DNA of 64,000 nucleotides from Haliclona indistincta (taxonomy: Eukaryota; Porifera; Demospongiae; Haplosclerida; Chalinidae): contig OZ024791.1 of NCBI GenBank assembly GCA_964017065.1, positions 2,303,410-2,367,409 of the forward strand, read 5' to 3'. Shown here one piece after another: positions 20,364 to 33,502 of the stretch (position 1 is the stretch's first letter; every line of letters begins with the position of its first letter). The notes beneath the pieces are model-generated. The model saw only the letters and a program-made list of their open reading frames with translations, did not search any database and was not told the origin of the DNA. The translations under genes were made by a program, and so were the position numbers.

Positions 20364-23300
20364 ATGGAAGGCACACGTGTGAAAGAAGGTTCTACCGTGT
20401 TGCTGTGCAAAAATGGTGTCTATAAAGCCGTGAAGCTGCTCAAAGGAAGGTTAGATACAGATATTAGTTCGTTATTGTGTGTTACTGTATTTTATTTGCG
20501 CAGAAAAGTCAACTTCAATCGGTTATTTTTCTCTTCCGACTCCGCCATTGGTCAACCATTTGGCGGGAAATTTGAAATCAAGCACCAACGCCTGGTTGCA
20601 GTAGAACCAGATGAGCTGTTGCGTCAGGAAAACGGAGAGGGAGAGGAGGAGGGAGACTGCAAGAGGAGCAACAGAGGGATAGTGGATGATGCTGGCTCTC
20701 AGAAATTGACCCATGAAGAGATTCAAGAGATGAAGAAGAGTGGTTGTAGCGGGCAAGATATACTGGACACAGTGATACAGAACAGTGCTTCATACAGTGA
20801 GAGGACACGATTCTCACAGGAGAAATACGTGAAGAAGAAAGCAAAGAAGTGAGTGATGGGTGGGTGTGGTTGATTGATTGCCTCCAGACACATTCCCATA
20901 GTCACTATCCTGAGACCCAGCACCAGACTGCTGTGCACCATGTACTCGTCAAGAGGAGCTTCCAAGATATGGTATACTGTCTATAATATCATAATTTGAA
21001 TTAGTGTAAAGCAGATTAAGTTACGTGGGTAGTGCTTCATTTGTAATATTACTATGGATATACTAGGAAATCTGTCTGTCCGTCTGTCTGAGTTGGTAAA
21101 TGGGTATTGTCTGTCAAAATGCCGCCAAATGAGCTTTGACGTAGTAGTAGATTTTAATTTTACCCAAAAGTAATGGTACTGTAGCGTGAAATTTTTTAAG
21201 ATTTACGAATTAGTTGTCTGGAGTGTTTTCTTCTCAATAGTTGACATTAGTTGTACTCAGTTTTTCAAAATACATGTAGCTTCAAGTTTGGTGCAGTTGT
21301 GAGTAGAGTTGCTTATCTCTCTGCTATCTATTTCTCCCTCTCACCATCAGTCACATGCGTTACGATACTATAGCTCAGATGCTCACTCTCGGCAATGTCA
21401 GATCTCACTCCAATATGATAGTTATGGAGTCGTGTCAAGGGCTACTGCTGGGAGCTATGCTGGAGAGAATGGGAGGTTAGGAGAGTAGGTAGGTCAGAGA
21501 GAGAGGACTCTACCAATTATTATTACTTGCTATAGATTTTTTACTTTTTTTAGAAGGTTGAAGCTTTCATAGATTTTCTCATTTTTGTGACTTAGTTAAA
21601 TTCTGTAACACTAAATCAGTTACCCATTGTATTCTATTATTTAACCCCTTGTGTATTATTTAACCTCTCACACACTCTGTCCTGTTACCATAGTGCTAAA
21701 GTAGAACGAACTTTGTAGAAGAAAATAATTATTATTAATCGTTCTATTACACTATTTTTTCTTCAGGATATGGTAAACTGGTTCACATTTTCTTTGGTGA
21801 CCTTCCAGTAAAGTGAGTGAACACATTTGAGATTGTGCACCTGTTCATGCAATCTCGCACAGCATGAAGCAGTATGCTCACACATACTCCAGTTTGGACA
21901 ATAACTAGTACAGCGGTTTCACTACTTCTTGCAATCTGAAAGCGTCAACCGTAGAGCATAAACTGCGTTCAAGCTGAATCACGCAATGTAATAAACCTTC
22001 CAAATGAGGCACGAATCACGCTTTACGCTTTTGTGGCTGTTGCAGGGAGTGATAAAACCGCTGTACAATACATGTACTGGTGTTCGTAATTGTTAGTTGT
22101 TGCGACCACATACTCACATGGCGGCCAGCACACCTGTTCATGAGTACATTATATGAATCCATTGTACTGTGTGTCATGCTACACGTGCCCGCCCACCCAC
22201 TAATTAATCTGATGTGTTTCATCAGTGTCTTTAGTTACATTGCCATTGGCTACTAGTTTGATTTGATTATCCACACACATTGCGGTCTTAAAATACCTTT
22301 TTGTCAACTTCACACCTTTTTGTGCCAGTGTGAATTGGATATGTATTCAGGAGCTCTTCATAAAGGCTGTTCATATGGGATGTATGTATCTTATTAGCAT
22401 TGACACCTTTCCACGATAATTAGTTAAAACATTGCAGCCGTGTCGTTGAGTGGTTTTGGTTAGATTATCACCATAAATAAAAATAAAAAATGAATAAGGA
22501 ATTTTGTTTGCGAATAATTATAATGAACCATTAAAGTAACTCAATGAGGCAGCTGACTGTTCTTCAGTTTACAAGTATTTCAAATGTGCCGCTGGTGCTC
22601 TAAATGCTATCGAACACACTCGTCGTCTGATAGAGCACTGGGGCGGGGCCAAGAAAAGCTACTGGAGTTCACATAGCGATTTACTCATAGCGGGCTAGTT
22701 TCAGTTAGGTCACACCTTAAACCCGTTAATACACCATGTCTCATGCTCTATGATGTACAATTGCACAAGTGGACCACGAGGCAAAGACAAGCGCTTTAAC
22801 TAGTACTTTAAAAAATTTCGTGTTTGCAAAATTGGTTATCTAATAATATTGGATTTGCTTAAAGTTACATGTACTCATTCTGCAATACATTTCAGTGATA
22901 CATTGAAGATGTACATTACTATGCTCTATCTACTTCACTCTTTATCTTCAGGACGGCTCTTGACTCATTCACTCACCTACCAGACCACTACCTCTCTTCT
23001 CTCACTCACTACCCTCTTCACAGACTAGCCTCTCTTGCCGATCCAACACTAGACACCGCTCCCATTAGTCCCTCAGCAATACCGCAAGGTGACAAAGAGA
23101 CCAACACTAGTGGTAAGGCTCTATCCAACACTAGTGGTAAGGCTCTATCCAACACTAGTGGTAAGGCTCTATCCAACACTAGTGGTAAGGCTCTATCCAA
23201 CACTAGTGGTAAGGCTCTATCCAACACTAGTGGTAAGGCTCTATCCAACACTAGTGGTAAGGCTCTATCCAACACTAGTGGTAAGGCTCTATCCAACACT

Positions 23301-24810
23301 AGTGGTAAGGCTCTATCCAACACTAGTGGTAAGGCTCTATCCAACACTAGTGGTAAGGCTCTAGTGGTGCTCTTCTATCCTATAATACATTTATAATACG
23401 TTAGTTGTTGTAAACCTGTTGTTTAGTCTATCATCACATTATGATCTAATGGAGTTGGTCACTTCAAGGCTAGCAAAAATTAGCACGTGGTGTTTTTGCG
23501 AATCATGCTACGAACGCCAAATAATTAACAGCTACGCAAACATTGCCGTGGGGTAAATCAATTTTAAAGCAAGTTGGAATAAGTATCATAGATTAGCTGC
23601 TTTGACAGCAAAGTCGTCATGATTTATAAATGTACCGAAGTCTACGCACTATTGTGTATTAAAACGTTATTTTTTTGTGTACAGAGCAGTGTCTTGGCGA
23701 TGATGTTGAGATGGAGGATACCAGCTCCTCACAGGACAATGCTGCTGCTGATGAGGAAGAGGAAGAAGAGGAAGAGGCGGCTCAGGCAGCTAAGAGACAG
23801 AAGCTACAGACACCATTGTCAGCTATTGAGATTGATGAGGTAACACGACCATACAGTGCACATGTTCTGCAGCAGCTGTTTCTAGAGCACTTAGCTTGAT
23901 TAAATAAACTTCAAGTAGACATTTTTTATTTGTGTAAGCACAGTTACGAAATACTCTCCATTTTCAAACGGTCACCTCATCAAAAATGACATAAGTATAT
24001 TTATCCGGATTACCAAGTGTGGTGTGAGGTTAATCAAATCATGGGTACACTTTGGATCATTGAGCAGTGTACTAGCCAAATAATATGTGTGTGCTCAACA
24101 ATTATTTGGGCTACATGTTCTTTTTTCTGTGGGAATATGAGCATATGTGTCTAACAGATGCACTCCCCAGCGGTGTACCATATGTTGACTGAGTTCGAGT
24201 TCATCATGGCTTGTATCTGCTTCCTGGTCACCTGCTAACAGTGACTCATTGGTTCACTGAAATGTACTTTCCCAGTTACAGCTCACACAGCATGATCATC
24301 AGATGGTTGTTGTTGTTGTCTGTCATTGAAATCATCTGTTTAGCTAACCTCTAAAACTGCATTGCACAACTTGGGCACTGTTCAGGGACTGTTCACATGT
24401 AATGAAAAGCAGTTTGTATGGTACAGACTTCCTCTGCTTGGTACTGTAAATGGGCTTTTGTACAAGATCACTTTCAATGAAACAGCTGTTGTGTGTGAGA
24501 GTATGTGTTCTTTCCTCAATAATTGCAGGAGAAACAAAAAAGACGAGAGGAAAGAAACCTCATGTACCAGAAATCAGGAGAACTGCTCAAGAGTAGAAAT
24601 ATGGATGGGTAAGCAATATTGGTCGATCAAACTTTCCTGTTTTGTTCCTTTTTCTTTCCTCCTCTCTCTTCCCTCTCACTTATACCACCGTTTCCTCCTC
24701 CCCCTCTCTCTCCCCCTTCCTCCTTTGCCTCTCCCCCTCCCTCCCTCCCTCCCTCCCTCCCTCCCTCCCTCTCTCCCTCCCTCCCTCCCTCCCTCCCTCC
24801 CTCCTTCCCT

Positions 24811-24847
<37 letters not shown>

Positions 24848-27800
24848 GTCTTCTCATTGCTAGTCGCTTCCATCCTGAACCTATAGTAATGTCTCTATTA
24901 GACCATGTTGCTCCATCCAGGCCTATAGTGGTCTACTCTCAATTCCAGGAAGTAAGCTTAAAGTACTGTTTATCGTGTCTATGTAAACATTTGTGTTCAA
25001 TTCTGGTTCCATCTGTTGTCTATAATCATTAGCATATTGCGCAACCATAACAATCCAGGCGCTCTTTACAATCGGTTCTGATTACATTGTGTTTCTCAGT
25101 AGCTTTCCCAACCATTCCACTGTGCTCTTTACTGATGCTGTATAATCTGCTGAAAATGAGGGGAAAGTTAGAGACGGGATAGTTAGACCGTAAAAATAGC
25201 TAGTTGAAAGGTTTGATTTCCAGACTTGTGTAAACTACCGTTTGAACAAAATTTGAAGCAAAAATGTGAAATATGATTGTAATGAAAGACAAAGACCGAT
25301 CTCTTAATTCTAAGTGCACACCAATGTTTCACTCTCTCTCTCTCTCTCTATGCAGACACTGGTGCAGTGCTATCAGAAGCTCAAGGAGAGCGGCAGAGTA
25401 TTTGATCTCCAGCTGATAGAAACATGGACCAGACAGTACCAGGTACAGTGTGGCAACTACCTAATGACCGTTATGAGTAATTATAGATAATTATTCTTAA
25501 TTATATCATCTTGTCTATACAACATCACAGTTTAGGCTTCGCCACATCATGCGTCATGTAACTAATTATAAGAATCAAAATGTCGCTTTTGTCAATGGCT
25601 CAGTAGAAACTAGTTTTTTCAGACTTTGCGATAATAACGTGAATAGAGTCTTTGTGAACTCTCATCAAATAAGAACACCATTGTAATGTATCCAATACTT
25701 TGCATGTTTAACAACCCCGGACACCACTTTAATCGATACATTATTTGTGTGTCCCAAGGGTGTCCAGACTACTGTTCTGTCGCCTAGCTTCATGCACTAA
25801 TGGTTTCAGTGTCTAATCGTCCTCCATCATGTAAATAAGACAACAGTGACTGAACACATGATAGCATTTGTAGTATCGATGCTCGTGACTCTTCAGTATA
25901 ACAAGAAGCCTGAAGATCACTGCAATCATGGCATTGAATGTGGTTTGTTCCATTTATCATAATTTTTCTGTAGTGAAGTCATTGTGTTCCTAACATAGTA
26001 TGACCTGTGCTCTTACAACACTCGGTCGGCACTAGCTTGTACTGTTTCCTATCGGTTCTAAGAACGCCAGCATACAGTCAGAGCAACCTTCTTGAGTCAC
26101 ACAGAATGACGTTTCCAACACTGTATAATAAATTTATTTTTATTTTAATTTTATGTTAAGTGTTTATTGCCTACTGCTGTTGTCGGCTCGTTCTTGTGTT
26201 GTCAAAACATTGCTGTTTACTGTCTTGTCGCTTTTCGATAGTCTTGGAATTCTCAGAAAAATTAAGACAAATAGTCGGTTAATGGTGTTTCACGTCACAC
26301 GCAGTGATGAGCCTGAGTGAGCACTTTCTGTGCAAACCACAGTATTCAGTGGTGTGTTCATAGGTTACATGATAATATTATTTTCTCTTTTTGTATAACT
26401 TCAAAGAGGCTGTGTCCACTCTATTCAATACATGCAGAACTTTTGTTTACATGTAGAATAGCTCACTAGATGTACAGTATCTTGTCTCTCTACATGTTTG
26501 TTACATGCAGTGTACAGTGAAACCTGTCTTAGCGACCACTCGCATAGAGCGACCACCTCTCTCCAGCGTCCACGATAAAATTATCCGAACAACAGCTATA
26601 GAAAAGCAGCTAGAGCCAACATGTCTACAGCGACCACCTGCCTAATGTGGACAACGACCGCATGTACCAACACGCAGTGTACAGAACAACACTGTTGATT
26701 ATGGCCAGTAGGCGTGGCAATTAGTGTGTGGTTACTGATTATTGCATGCATGCATCCATTGCTGATGCTGACTAGCGCGAACAGTTACGATCAGCGCTAG
26801 TTGCTGTTGACTCGACACTGCTAAGCTAAGAAGTATTTCTGTAAAACAAACTGTACTGGAGGACTTTTTCACTAATGTATGCTGATTTAATAATTATCGA
26901 AACCAGCCTATTACAGTCAATTCATTGTAAAAATTAATATTAGTTGTGAAGACTTCTCTGTTAGCTACATTTGTTGAATTAATTGCACATTATAAATGCA
27001 TGAATCCTGTCTAATGAGGTCACATTGGGTAGTGGTCCCTCTTCACAGGTAACTGCCTACAGAGTCCACCTGTCTATTGCAGCCAGTCAGAGTTGACCCA
27101 TAGGTGGTCGCTTTAGACAGGTTTCACTGTACTTAGGGACCAAGACCCATTTATTACTTTGTCTCTCCTGAGACTGAAATTATCATTGGATTTGGGGTTT
27201 GTTTGAATAGAGAGATTGCTCTTTGTTCATAAGATGGCTTCCTGACTGTGGTGCATGCTAACAGTATTGACTGCACAGTATTGATGCTACAGTGCATTGT
27301 AATTGAACTGTGTGTTGATTATAAGCAATGTATAGGTCACCAATGATGTTGTGATGGGCTGTTTGACAAACTAGCCCATTTGTGGATCTGAGCACTAAAA
27401 CTTGATGTCAATAATATCTTTAGAACAAGAAGAAGTGCGATAGTCGCCAGTTGTCACAATTTGTATATTTGAGTAAGTTACTAGTATGGAATACAGTTAG
27501 TGTATTGATGGTGGTACTATACAGTTAGTGTATTGATGGTGGTACTATACAGTTAGTGTATTGATGGTGGTACTATACAGTTAGTGTATTGATGGTGGTA
27601 CTGTGCAGTTAGTGTATTGATGGTGGTACTATACAGTTAGTGTATTGATGGTGGTACTATACAGTTAGTGTATTGATGGTGGTACTATACAGTTAGTGTA
27701 TTGATGGTGGTACTATACAGTTAGTGTATTGATGGTGGTACTATACAGTTAGTGTATTGATGGTGGTACTATACAGTTAGTGTATTGATGGTGGTACTAT

Positions 27801-29559
27801 ACAGTTGGTGTATTGATGGTGGTACTATACAGTTAGTGTATTGATGGTGGTACTATACAGTTAGTGTATTGATGGTGGTACTATACAGTTAGTGTATTGA
27901 TGGTGGTACTATACAGTTAGTGTATTGATGGTGGTACTATACAGTTAGTGTATTGATGGTGGTACTATACAGTTAGTGTATTGATGGTGGTACTATGCAG
28001 TTAGTGTATTGATGGTGGTACTATGCAGTTAGTGTATTGATGGTGGTACTATACAGTTAGTGTATTGATGGTGGTACTATACAGTTAGTGTATTGATGGT
28101 GGTACTATACAGTTAGTGTATTGATGGTGGTACTATGCAGTTAGTGTATTGATGGTGGTACTATACAGTTAGTGTATTGATGGTGGTACTATACAGTTAG
28201 TGTATTGATGGTGGTACTATGCAGTTAGTGTATTGATGGTGGTACTATACAGTTAGTGTATTGATGGTGGTACTATGCAGTTAGTGTATTGATGGTGGTA
28301 CTATACAGTATTGATGCTGTTGGGGAATGTTTTGTAATGTGGTTTATTGTGTATTAGCTCAGGATTGCAGCTGTACAGCTAATCCTGGTTTCTCTCCCTT
28401 GTGATGAGGTTGGTGGTGTCATTAACCTAGCCCTACAAGTGAGCTAGCTGTTATCACAGCTCTCTTGAGCTGCAATGGTAGGCCTGGTCTACCTGTCTGT
28501 GGTCAAATGTCTCATCTCTGAGGTTCTACAGCAGGGTTCTTGTTTCTCAGGGCTACTTTATCTCCACACCCTTGAGTTGAGCTGGTGCAGTGCATCCCTC
28601 TTCTAGTGTTGGTATTAGCTAGCTTTATGATCACAAGCTAACAGTGAATTTAGTTGAATTAAAAATGATCTGTTGTAAAACTATGATTATCTTAAATCAT
28701 AGCTATTTTACTGAGTTAGGGGAAAAACTAGCAGACAATCAGGTTTACCTTGTGCAACAAGGATATTATGTAATGTAGAACCAAATATTAGATATTAGAT
28801 CATTTTATATGGAAACATCTTTTGTCTTTAGAGACCAAAACATTGTGTTTACTTTTGCTTCAGCATTGAAAAAAGACAAAAATATTCCGAGTTCTTCATC
28901 TGTGAATGAAAAAAAAAACAGCCTAATGTATGAACTATTGCTCTGCACATTGTAAGCTGCTTACAGTTAATGAGTATAGAAGTGCAGAGTTCACAACCTC
29001 TTGATGAGGGTCAGTGTCGACATGGCTGTAGTAACATGGCTGCCGGCAGCTCTAACTATAGTACCTAAACCCAGCTGGAGCATGTTGTCTTCAGTTGTTG
29101 TACTAACAATGTCTGATGGAACAAGATACTATACAGCTTACAGACAGCTTTGTCTTTTATTGTGGTTGCACAGAAATTACAATATCAATAATGTGGTGGT
29201 AACCCATTACTTTTCCTGCTTTCTAAGTGGTGCTTCTCTTTAGGAAACCACTTCATAGTATGGAATACAACAGCTTCATCTTAGCAATATTGATGTTAAG
29301 TTTAGCTTAACACTGTTAACACTATATGCTTGCCAAAAACACTGTTGACCTGAAACAACATTCACTCTGTTTACAGCTGTGACAATATTCTTTTATAAAC
29401 TGCATCTATTGTGTTTCAACTTGTGCAAAAATTAAATTTCCACCCCAGCTATGTAACATGGACATTATGAATGATTATAGTATTGGAATTTAAGTTTTTA
29501 TTTCAAAACTTCTTAATAGTCAGGTGTGAAAGACAAATTGAAAGTCACTCTCTCTCTCC

Positions 29560-29598
<39 letters not shown>

Positions 29599-29718
29599 TC
29601 TCTATCTCTCTCTTTCTCTCAGGTCCTACCTGGACGGACTCATCCTGAGGTCAACATGAATGCTCAGAGTGGTTACATCCTCTTCGGAACAACGACTAAA
29701 CCCAGTCAACATCACTAA
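20364..29718 (+). CDS. TRMT6: tRNA (adenine58-N1)-methyltransferase non-catalytic subunit
   Basis: Eleven exons: 20364-20449, 20504-20848, 20888-20971, 21351-21475, 21767-21812, 22952 to a donor between 23112 and 23352, 23685-23839, 24529-24608, 24849-24951, 25356-25442 and 29623-29718. All phases join. Diagnostic stretches are FGGKFEIK, LTHEEIQEMKKSG, FSQEKYVKKK, ILRPSTRLLCTMY, MESCQGLLLGAMLERMGGYG, LIASRFHPEPIV, SRPIVVYSQFQE, LIETWTRQYQ and the end VLPGRTHPEVNMNAQSGYIL. TRMT6 partners TRMT61A to make m1A58 in tRNA, mainly in the nucleus. Using the first donor gives about 455 residues; using the last adds 80. The 24-bp minisatellite in exon 6 is in frame (SNTSGKAL units). Confidence 0.93.
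23101..23361 (+). repeat. 24-bp coding minisatellite with a splice donor in each unit
   Basis: Eleven tandem copies of a 24-bp unit (AACACTAGTGGTAAGGCTCT plus ATCC) encoding SNTSGKAL in the TRMT6 frame. Each unit contains AGTG|GTAAGG, a good 5' splice site in phase 1, the phase that exon 7 needs. Copies look identical by eye. Confidence 0.95.
24735..24846. repeat. (CCCT)n/(CT)n tract before TRMT6 exon 9
   Basis: CCCT repeats grading into CT repeats, ending two bases before the CCAG acceptor at 24848. It acts as an extended polypyrimidine tract. Confidence 0.92.
26515..27129. mobile_element. 615-bp MITE with 27-bp terminal inverted repeats
   Basis: Ends CAGTGAAACCTGTCTTAGCG... and its near reverse complement ...CGCTTTAGACAGGTTTCACTG, flanked by TA on both sides (26513-26514, 27130-27131). 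No coding capacity. The TA duplication suggests a Tc1/mariner-type mobiliser. It lies in TRMT6 intron 10. Confidence 0.8.
27491..28310. repeat. 28-bp intronic minisatellite, about 29 copies
   Basis: Unit ATACAGTTAGTGTATTGATG plus GTGGTACT. Copies differ at few sites (GCAG for ACAG in several, one TTGG for TTAG). It is in TRMT6 intron 10 and has no spacers, so it is not a CRISPR array. Confidence 0.95.
29553..29620. repeat. (CT)n tract before the last TRMT6 exon
   Basis: CT/CCCT repeat running directly into the AG acceptor at 29621-29622. Confidence 0.92.
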
Positions 29719-32700
29719 CCAGCAAGTGTAGCTGTTTAACAATTGTTTTTCTTCGGATTTTTAATCAAATTGGTTTTTGGTTATGATCTTTTCACACAAT
29801 GTTTCTACAGTGGTTACCTATGGTTACCAATGGTTACCAATGGTTACCTTTGCTACTTGTCAATGGGATATATGTATTCAAAGGGTTGGTTTAACTTCCC
29901 AAATGATCTCAAGATAGTTATAGTGAACAGTTGTACATGTGTTCTGCTGTTACTATAGTCTTTGCTGGAGGAAGGCCAGTAAGCTATGGTTGAGGGTAGG
30001 AAACCAGTGGTCCTGTGTACATGTGGACCATGTGCTAGAGTGTTTGTGTACATGCTGAAGGAATAACATACATGTACCATATACATGTACCATATACATG
30101 TACTATATGGGAAAGTGGTGCTCAGTGTGTAAATATTAGCAATGTTTTCAGCACTGGATGGGAGGTTGTGTAGAATACAGAGGCATGTACACCAGCAGCA
30201 AGGAAAGTATTGCACAAGACACCTTTTTGTTCTGTGTGCTTGTTCTTTGTGTCATATGGTTGCAGTGTTCATGAGGAACTTATCAACTACTGGTCTATAT
30301 AGTGTCTGCTATAACCCATAATAGCATTGTAAAATAGCTCAATCAGAAGTTTGGTGTACGTCTTTTCGACAAAACGATAACACTTTCGTCTATAGGCATT
30401 ATCAGTTGACTTGTGTGTGCTACAATCTTTCAGCACTCGTGTATTCAGCGGTTGGTTCTGTCAAACTGTTGGTATTCAGTGTTGGGCTTGTAGATGATGT
30501 ATTTGTATGAATGCTCACTGCTTCACAGTTCGATTGGAAACCATGGAAACGACATGCATACAAACACTTGTTACAATACTGTTCATACATGAAAGAGTTC
30601 AGAAACAGTGTATTCACTGTAAGTGCTAGCTACCAGGTAGTGTTCATTAGTAACAAACAACTCCTTATGAATATATACATTAGCAGAGGTTGACCATTTA
30701 GGTAGAATATCATCTGCAAGCCGTGTTGATATTTGATCACGCGCTGTTTATTCTCAAGATATACAAGAGCTGGAGGACGTGTATTTGGATCATAATTAGA
30801 ACTTGTAAGCATGTTCACTCACTCACTTTGTAGATGGAGGATGATGTAGTTCGTGCTGCTTGTTCGGTACACGCTGGAGCTGTGGGAATTGTTGTGCTCA
30901 AAGGGTGCCTCTTTACGCATTGATTAGCTCTAGTGTGTTGCTGTGAAATATTTGCACATGATTGCAATCTTGACACCTGTGTAGCTTGTACGATACACAA
31001 GTAGGTTTGCTTGTTTAGTACATGCTATTGTTTAGCAAGAATTGTCTTTCATTTCAATTATCATACTTATTATAATTTGCACAATTGTATCTTGCTTTCT
31101 ATCAGTTCTTAAGGCAATTTTCCTCTCACAATCACACACCCTTGTGTTGTCTTGAAAGACAGCAAGGGACTAGACTATCTTATGTATTGTTTTGCACTGC
31201 CAAGTATTTTGATTTTCCTTGAAATAGGTATTATTTACAAGCTAGATAGTCTAGTATTGTAAACTGGTTATGTGTGTATTAGTAAGCCCTCAACTATCAA
31301 CTAGGAAGGACCCCTTCAGGCATGGTCCCACCCTGTACAGTACACTACACTTTGAACAATAAACTATAAAATTGCAATAATGGTTGTTTGTAGAAGACCT
31401 CTTTGATGCATTGTTGCTGCTTTGGCACACTTTCTGCTGTGGGAAACCTAACTTGAAATCTTCTAAACCTAACTTGAAATCTTCTAAACCTAACTTTGAA
31501 ATCTTCTGGGTTTTCAAGTGGACTTGTTTTCTTGCAAATACTTGATTAGTGCTGCTTGCATTTCTCATGTACCAGGTACAAGCCTGTTTATTGACAAGTA
31601 TTGTCACGGCAACAGCTAGTACCAGAACATGCACTTTGTCTGTGCATGTTGTTGTCACTCATGGGTCAAACAAGCCCATTATCAAGAGAGGTCTAGACCA
31701 GGACCCAGATTAATCGATATTAACTAAAGGTTAATTCACTAAGTTTGTACACAATAATTATGCATCCTTAATGAATAATTTCCTTTGAGAACAGCAAATA
31801 TGGGCGTTGTGTGCCCATAACATGGACAAGCTTAGCTAGACTGATAGACTCTGATTGAGCAAGACTATCTGGTGATTGAAACCTGAGTAGTTGATACATA
31901 TTCATTAATGTCCTAGTTTGCTGGTTTTGGTAGTGTCTCGACTCCAAGGTTGTTTTCACCGAGTGACAGACTATTTTGTCTAGTCTGTGGGTCTCAACAT
32001 TACTGTGCTGCCTTTTTCGTGTGTTTCCTGTTCAGTCTCCGTCGCATTAACAGCTAGCGCTATGTTGATGTACTTGGTGCTGAAGATTGATTGACACGCC
32101 CTGTTGAATCATACTGCAAATGAACAGCCATGACACAAGATTCAATAAACATTGTACACTGTTTCTGTTCATGAGTCGAAGAGGAAAGCAGCAGGCAATC
32201 CCACCCTTCCGTGATGAGTTAAGCAGTAGGATGCCTGAGGCAACATCACCACCACCATCTTGTGCACACGTGCACTCACGCACTCACTCCAGGCACGGCA
32301 ACTAGGTACAAAGAACGATTAGCTTCTTTCACACTTGTGTGTCTTCAACTACTATAACTTGTACTTGCACACCTCATTAGAATTATCTACATCTCCCATC
32401 AACCAATAATAGTGGTTTATGCCCAAGAGACAAAGCAATTCTAACTAAGTACAAAGTGTCTTGTAAATCTACAAAATATTGACAAGATGGTCTGATATTA
32501 ATGATGGACTTTTTTAATGGATACTGGCAGACAGCATTGTTATTCACAGTCTCAAGCCAGACAAAACAGACAATAACACATGTTTTGTTGTATGTCAAAG
32601 CTCTCTGTGTATAATGTGTTAGCAGTAGGGGGGCAATGTACTCTAGACTATTTGTGCACTGTGACCATAAATTGTACCTAATTATTAGTTTACCTTGTGG

Positions 32701-33502
32701 TGAAGTGGTGGTGGGATATATGCAGCACTGTGCTGTAAACTGTAAACAGACCTATTTTTCCAGACTACTGTAGGCATAGTGGGAACACTGTCATAACAGT
32801 GTTATACTGATGTACACTGGGATCCCAAGCCCTACAGCTAGGGGTCAAAGAGATTCTGTTGTTTCAGGTGTGAAACACAATCCAGCCTGGCTCTGTATTG
32901 GCTAATGCTTATCAGCACTGGCTGCCTATCACAATACCCACCCACAACCTAGTATACTGTATGTCTAATGAGATTACTATGTGAATGTAACACTCTTGTT
33001 TTCCTTATTATACAACATCTGGTGGGTAAATGTCCTTGTATACCAGTCTGGGGAATTTATACTAACTTTTTCCTCTTCTGTTCCTGGTGTCTCGTGTTCC
33101 CCCACACCTAACATGTGTAGTCGCCACACTCACCCACACTGCGATACCGATGTGGTTACAGCCACAACATGTGCTACAGCTCACCTACGCTGTTCCCTCT
33201 ATTGTTAGCAGTTTGATATAATCTAGAGGGTGTGGTAATATGATCCTCATTATCTAGTCCTTTTATTCATAGTGATTGTTGAACTAGCAACTATAAAGGT
33301 GACGCTATCAGATTTGGTAATTAGATATAGGTCACTTTTACAATACAGTCATGAATAAGTATAGTAATAATGATATTCATAAAGTGTTATAATTGCAGCT
33401 GAACTTGTTTTGAGCAATATTTACTATGCAAAAATTAATAATAATAATAATGGTGGTATTAGTATTATCATGTCACTTTAGAATAAATGAAAGTCTAATA
33501 AC
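29719..33502. other. 3.8-kb region without a recognisable gene
   Basis: No exon with domain similarity seen on either strand. Local repeats: four ATGGTTACC-like copies at 29812-29848; three ACATGTACCATAT-type copies at 30070-30107; three copies of AACCTAACTTGAAATCTTCT at 31446-31507. The left part should contain the TRMT6 3' UTR, the right part the 3' UTR of the minus-strand gene at 33503. Confidence 0.6.

Noticed and set aside
23018..23364. Minus-strand and out-of-frame repeat proteins
   Set aside because: Shadows of the 24-bp minisatellite; the TRMT6 frame alone joins flanking exons.
24619..25032. Proline/serine-rich open frames
   Set aside because: They come from a CCCT/CT tract forming the acceptor region of TRMT6 exon 9; only 24849-24951 is coding, in another context.
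27491..28310. Regular direct repeats resembling a CRISPR array
   Set aside because: The 28-bp units are head to tail with no unique spacers, and the context is an intron of an animal gene.
31290..31658. 122-codon minus-strand frame with repeated KLGLEDF
   Set aside because: The repeat is a 20-22-bp DNA repeat; no splice context and no known domain, so not called as a gene.
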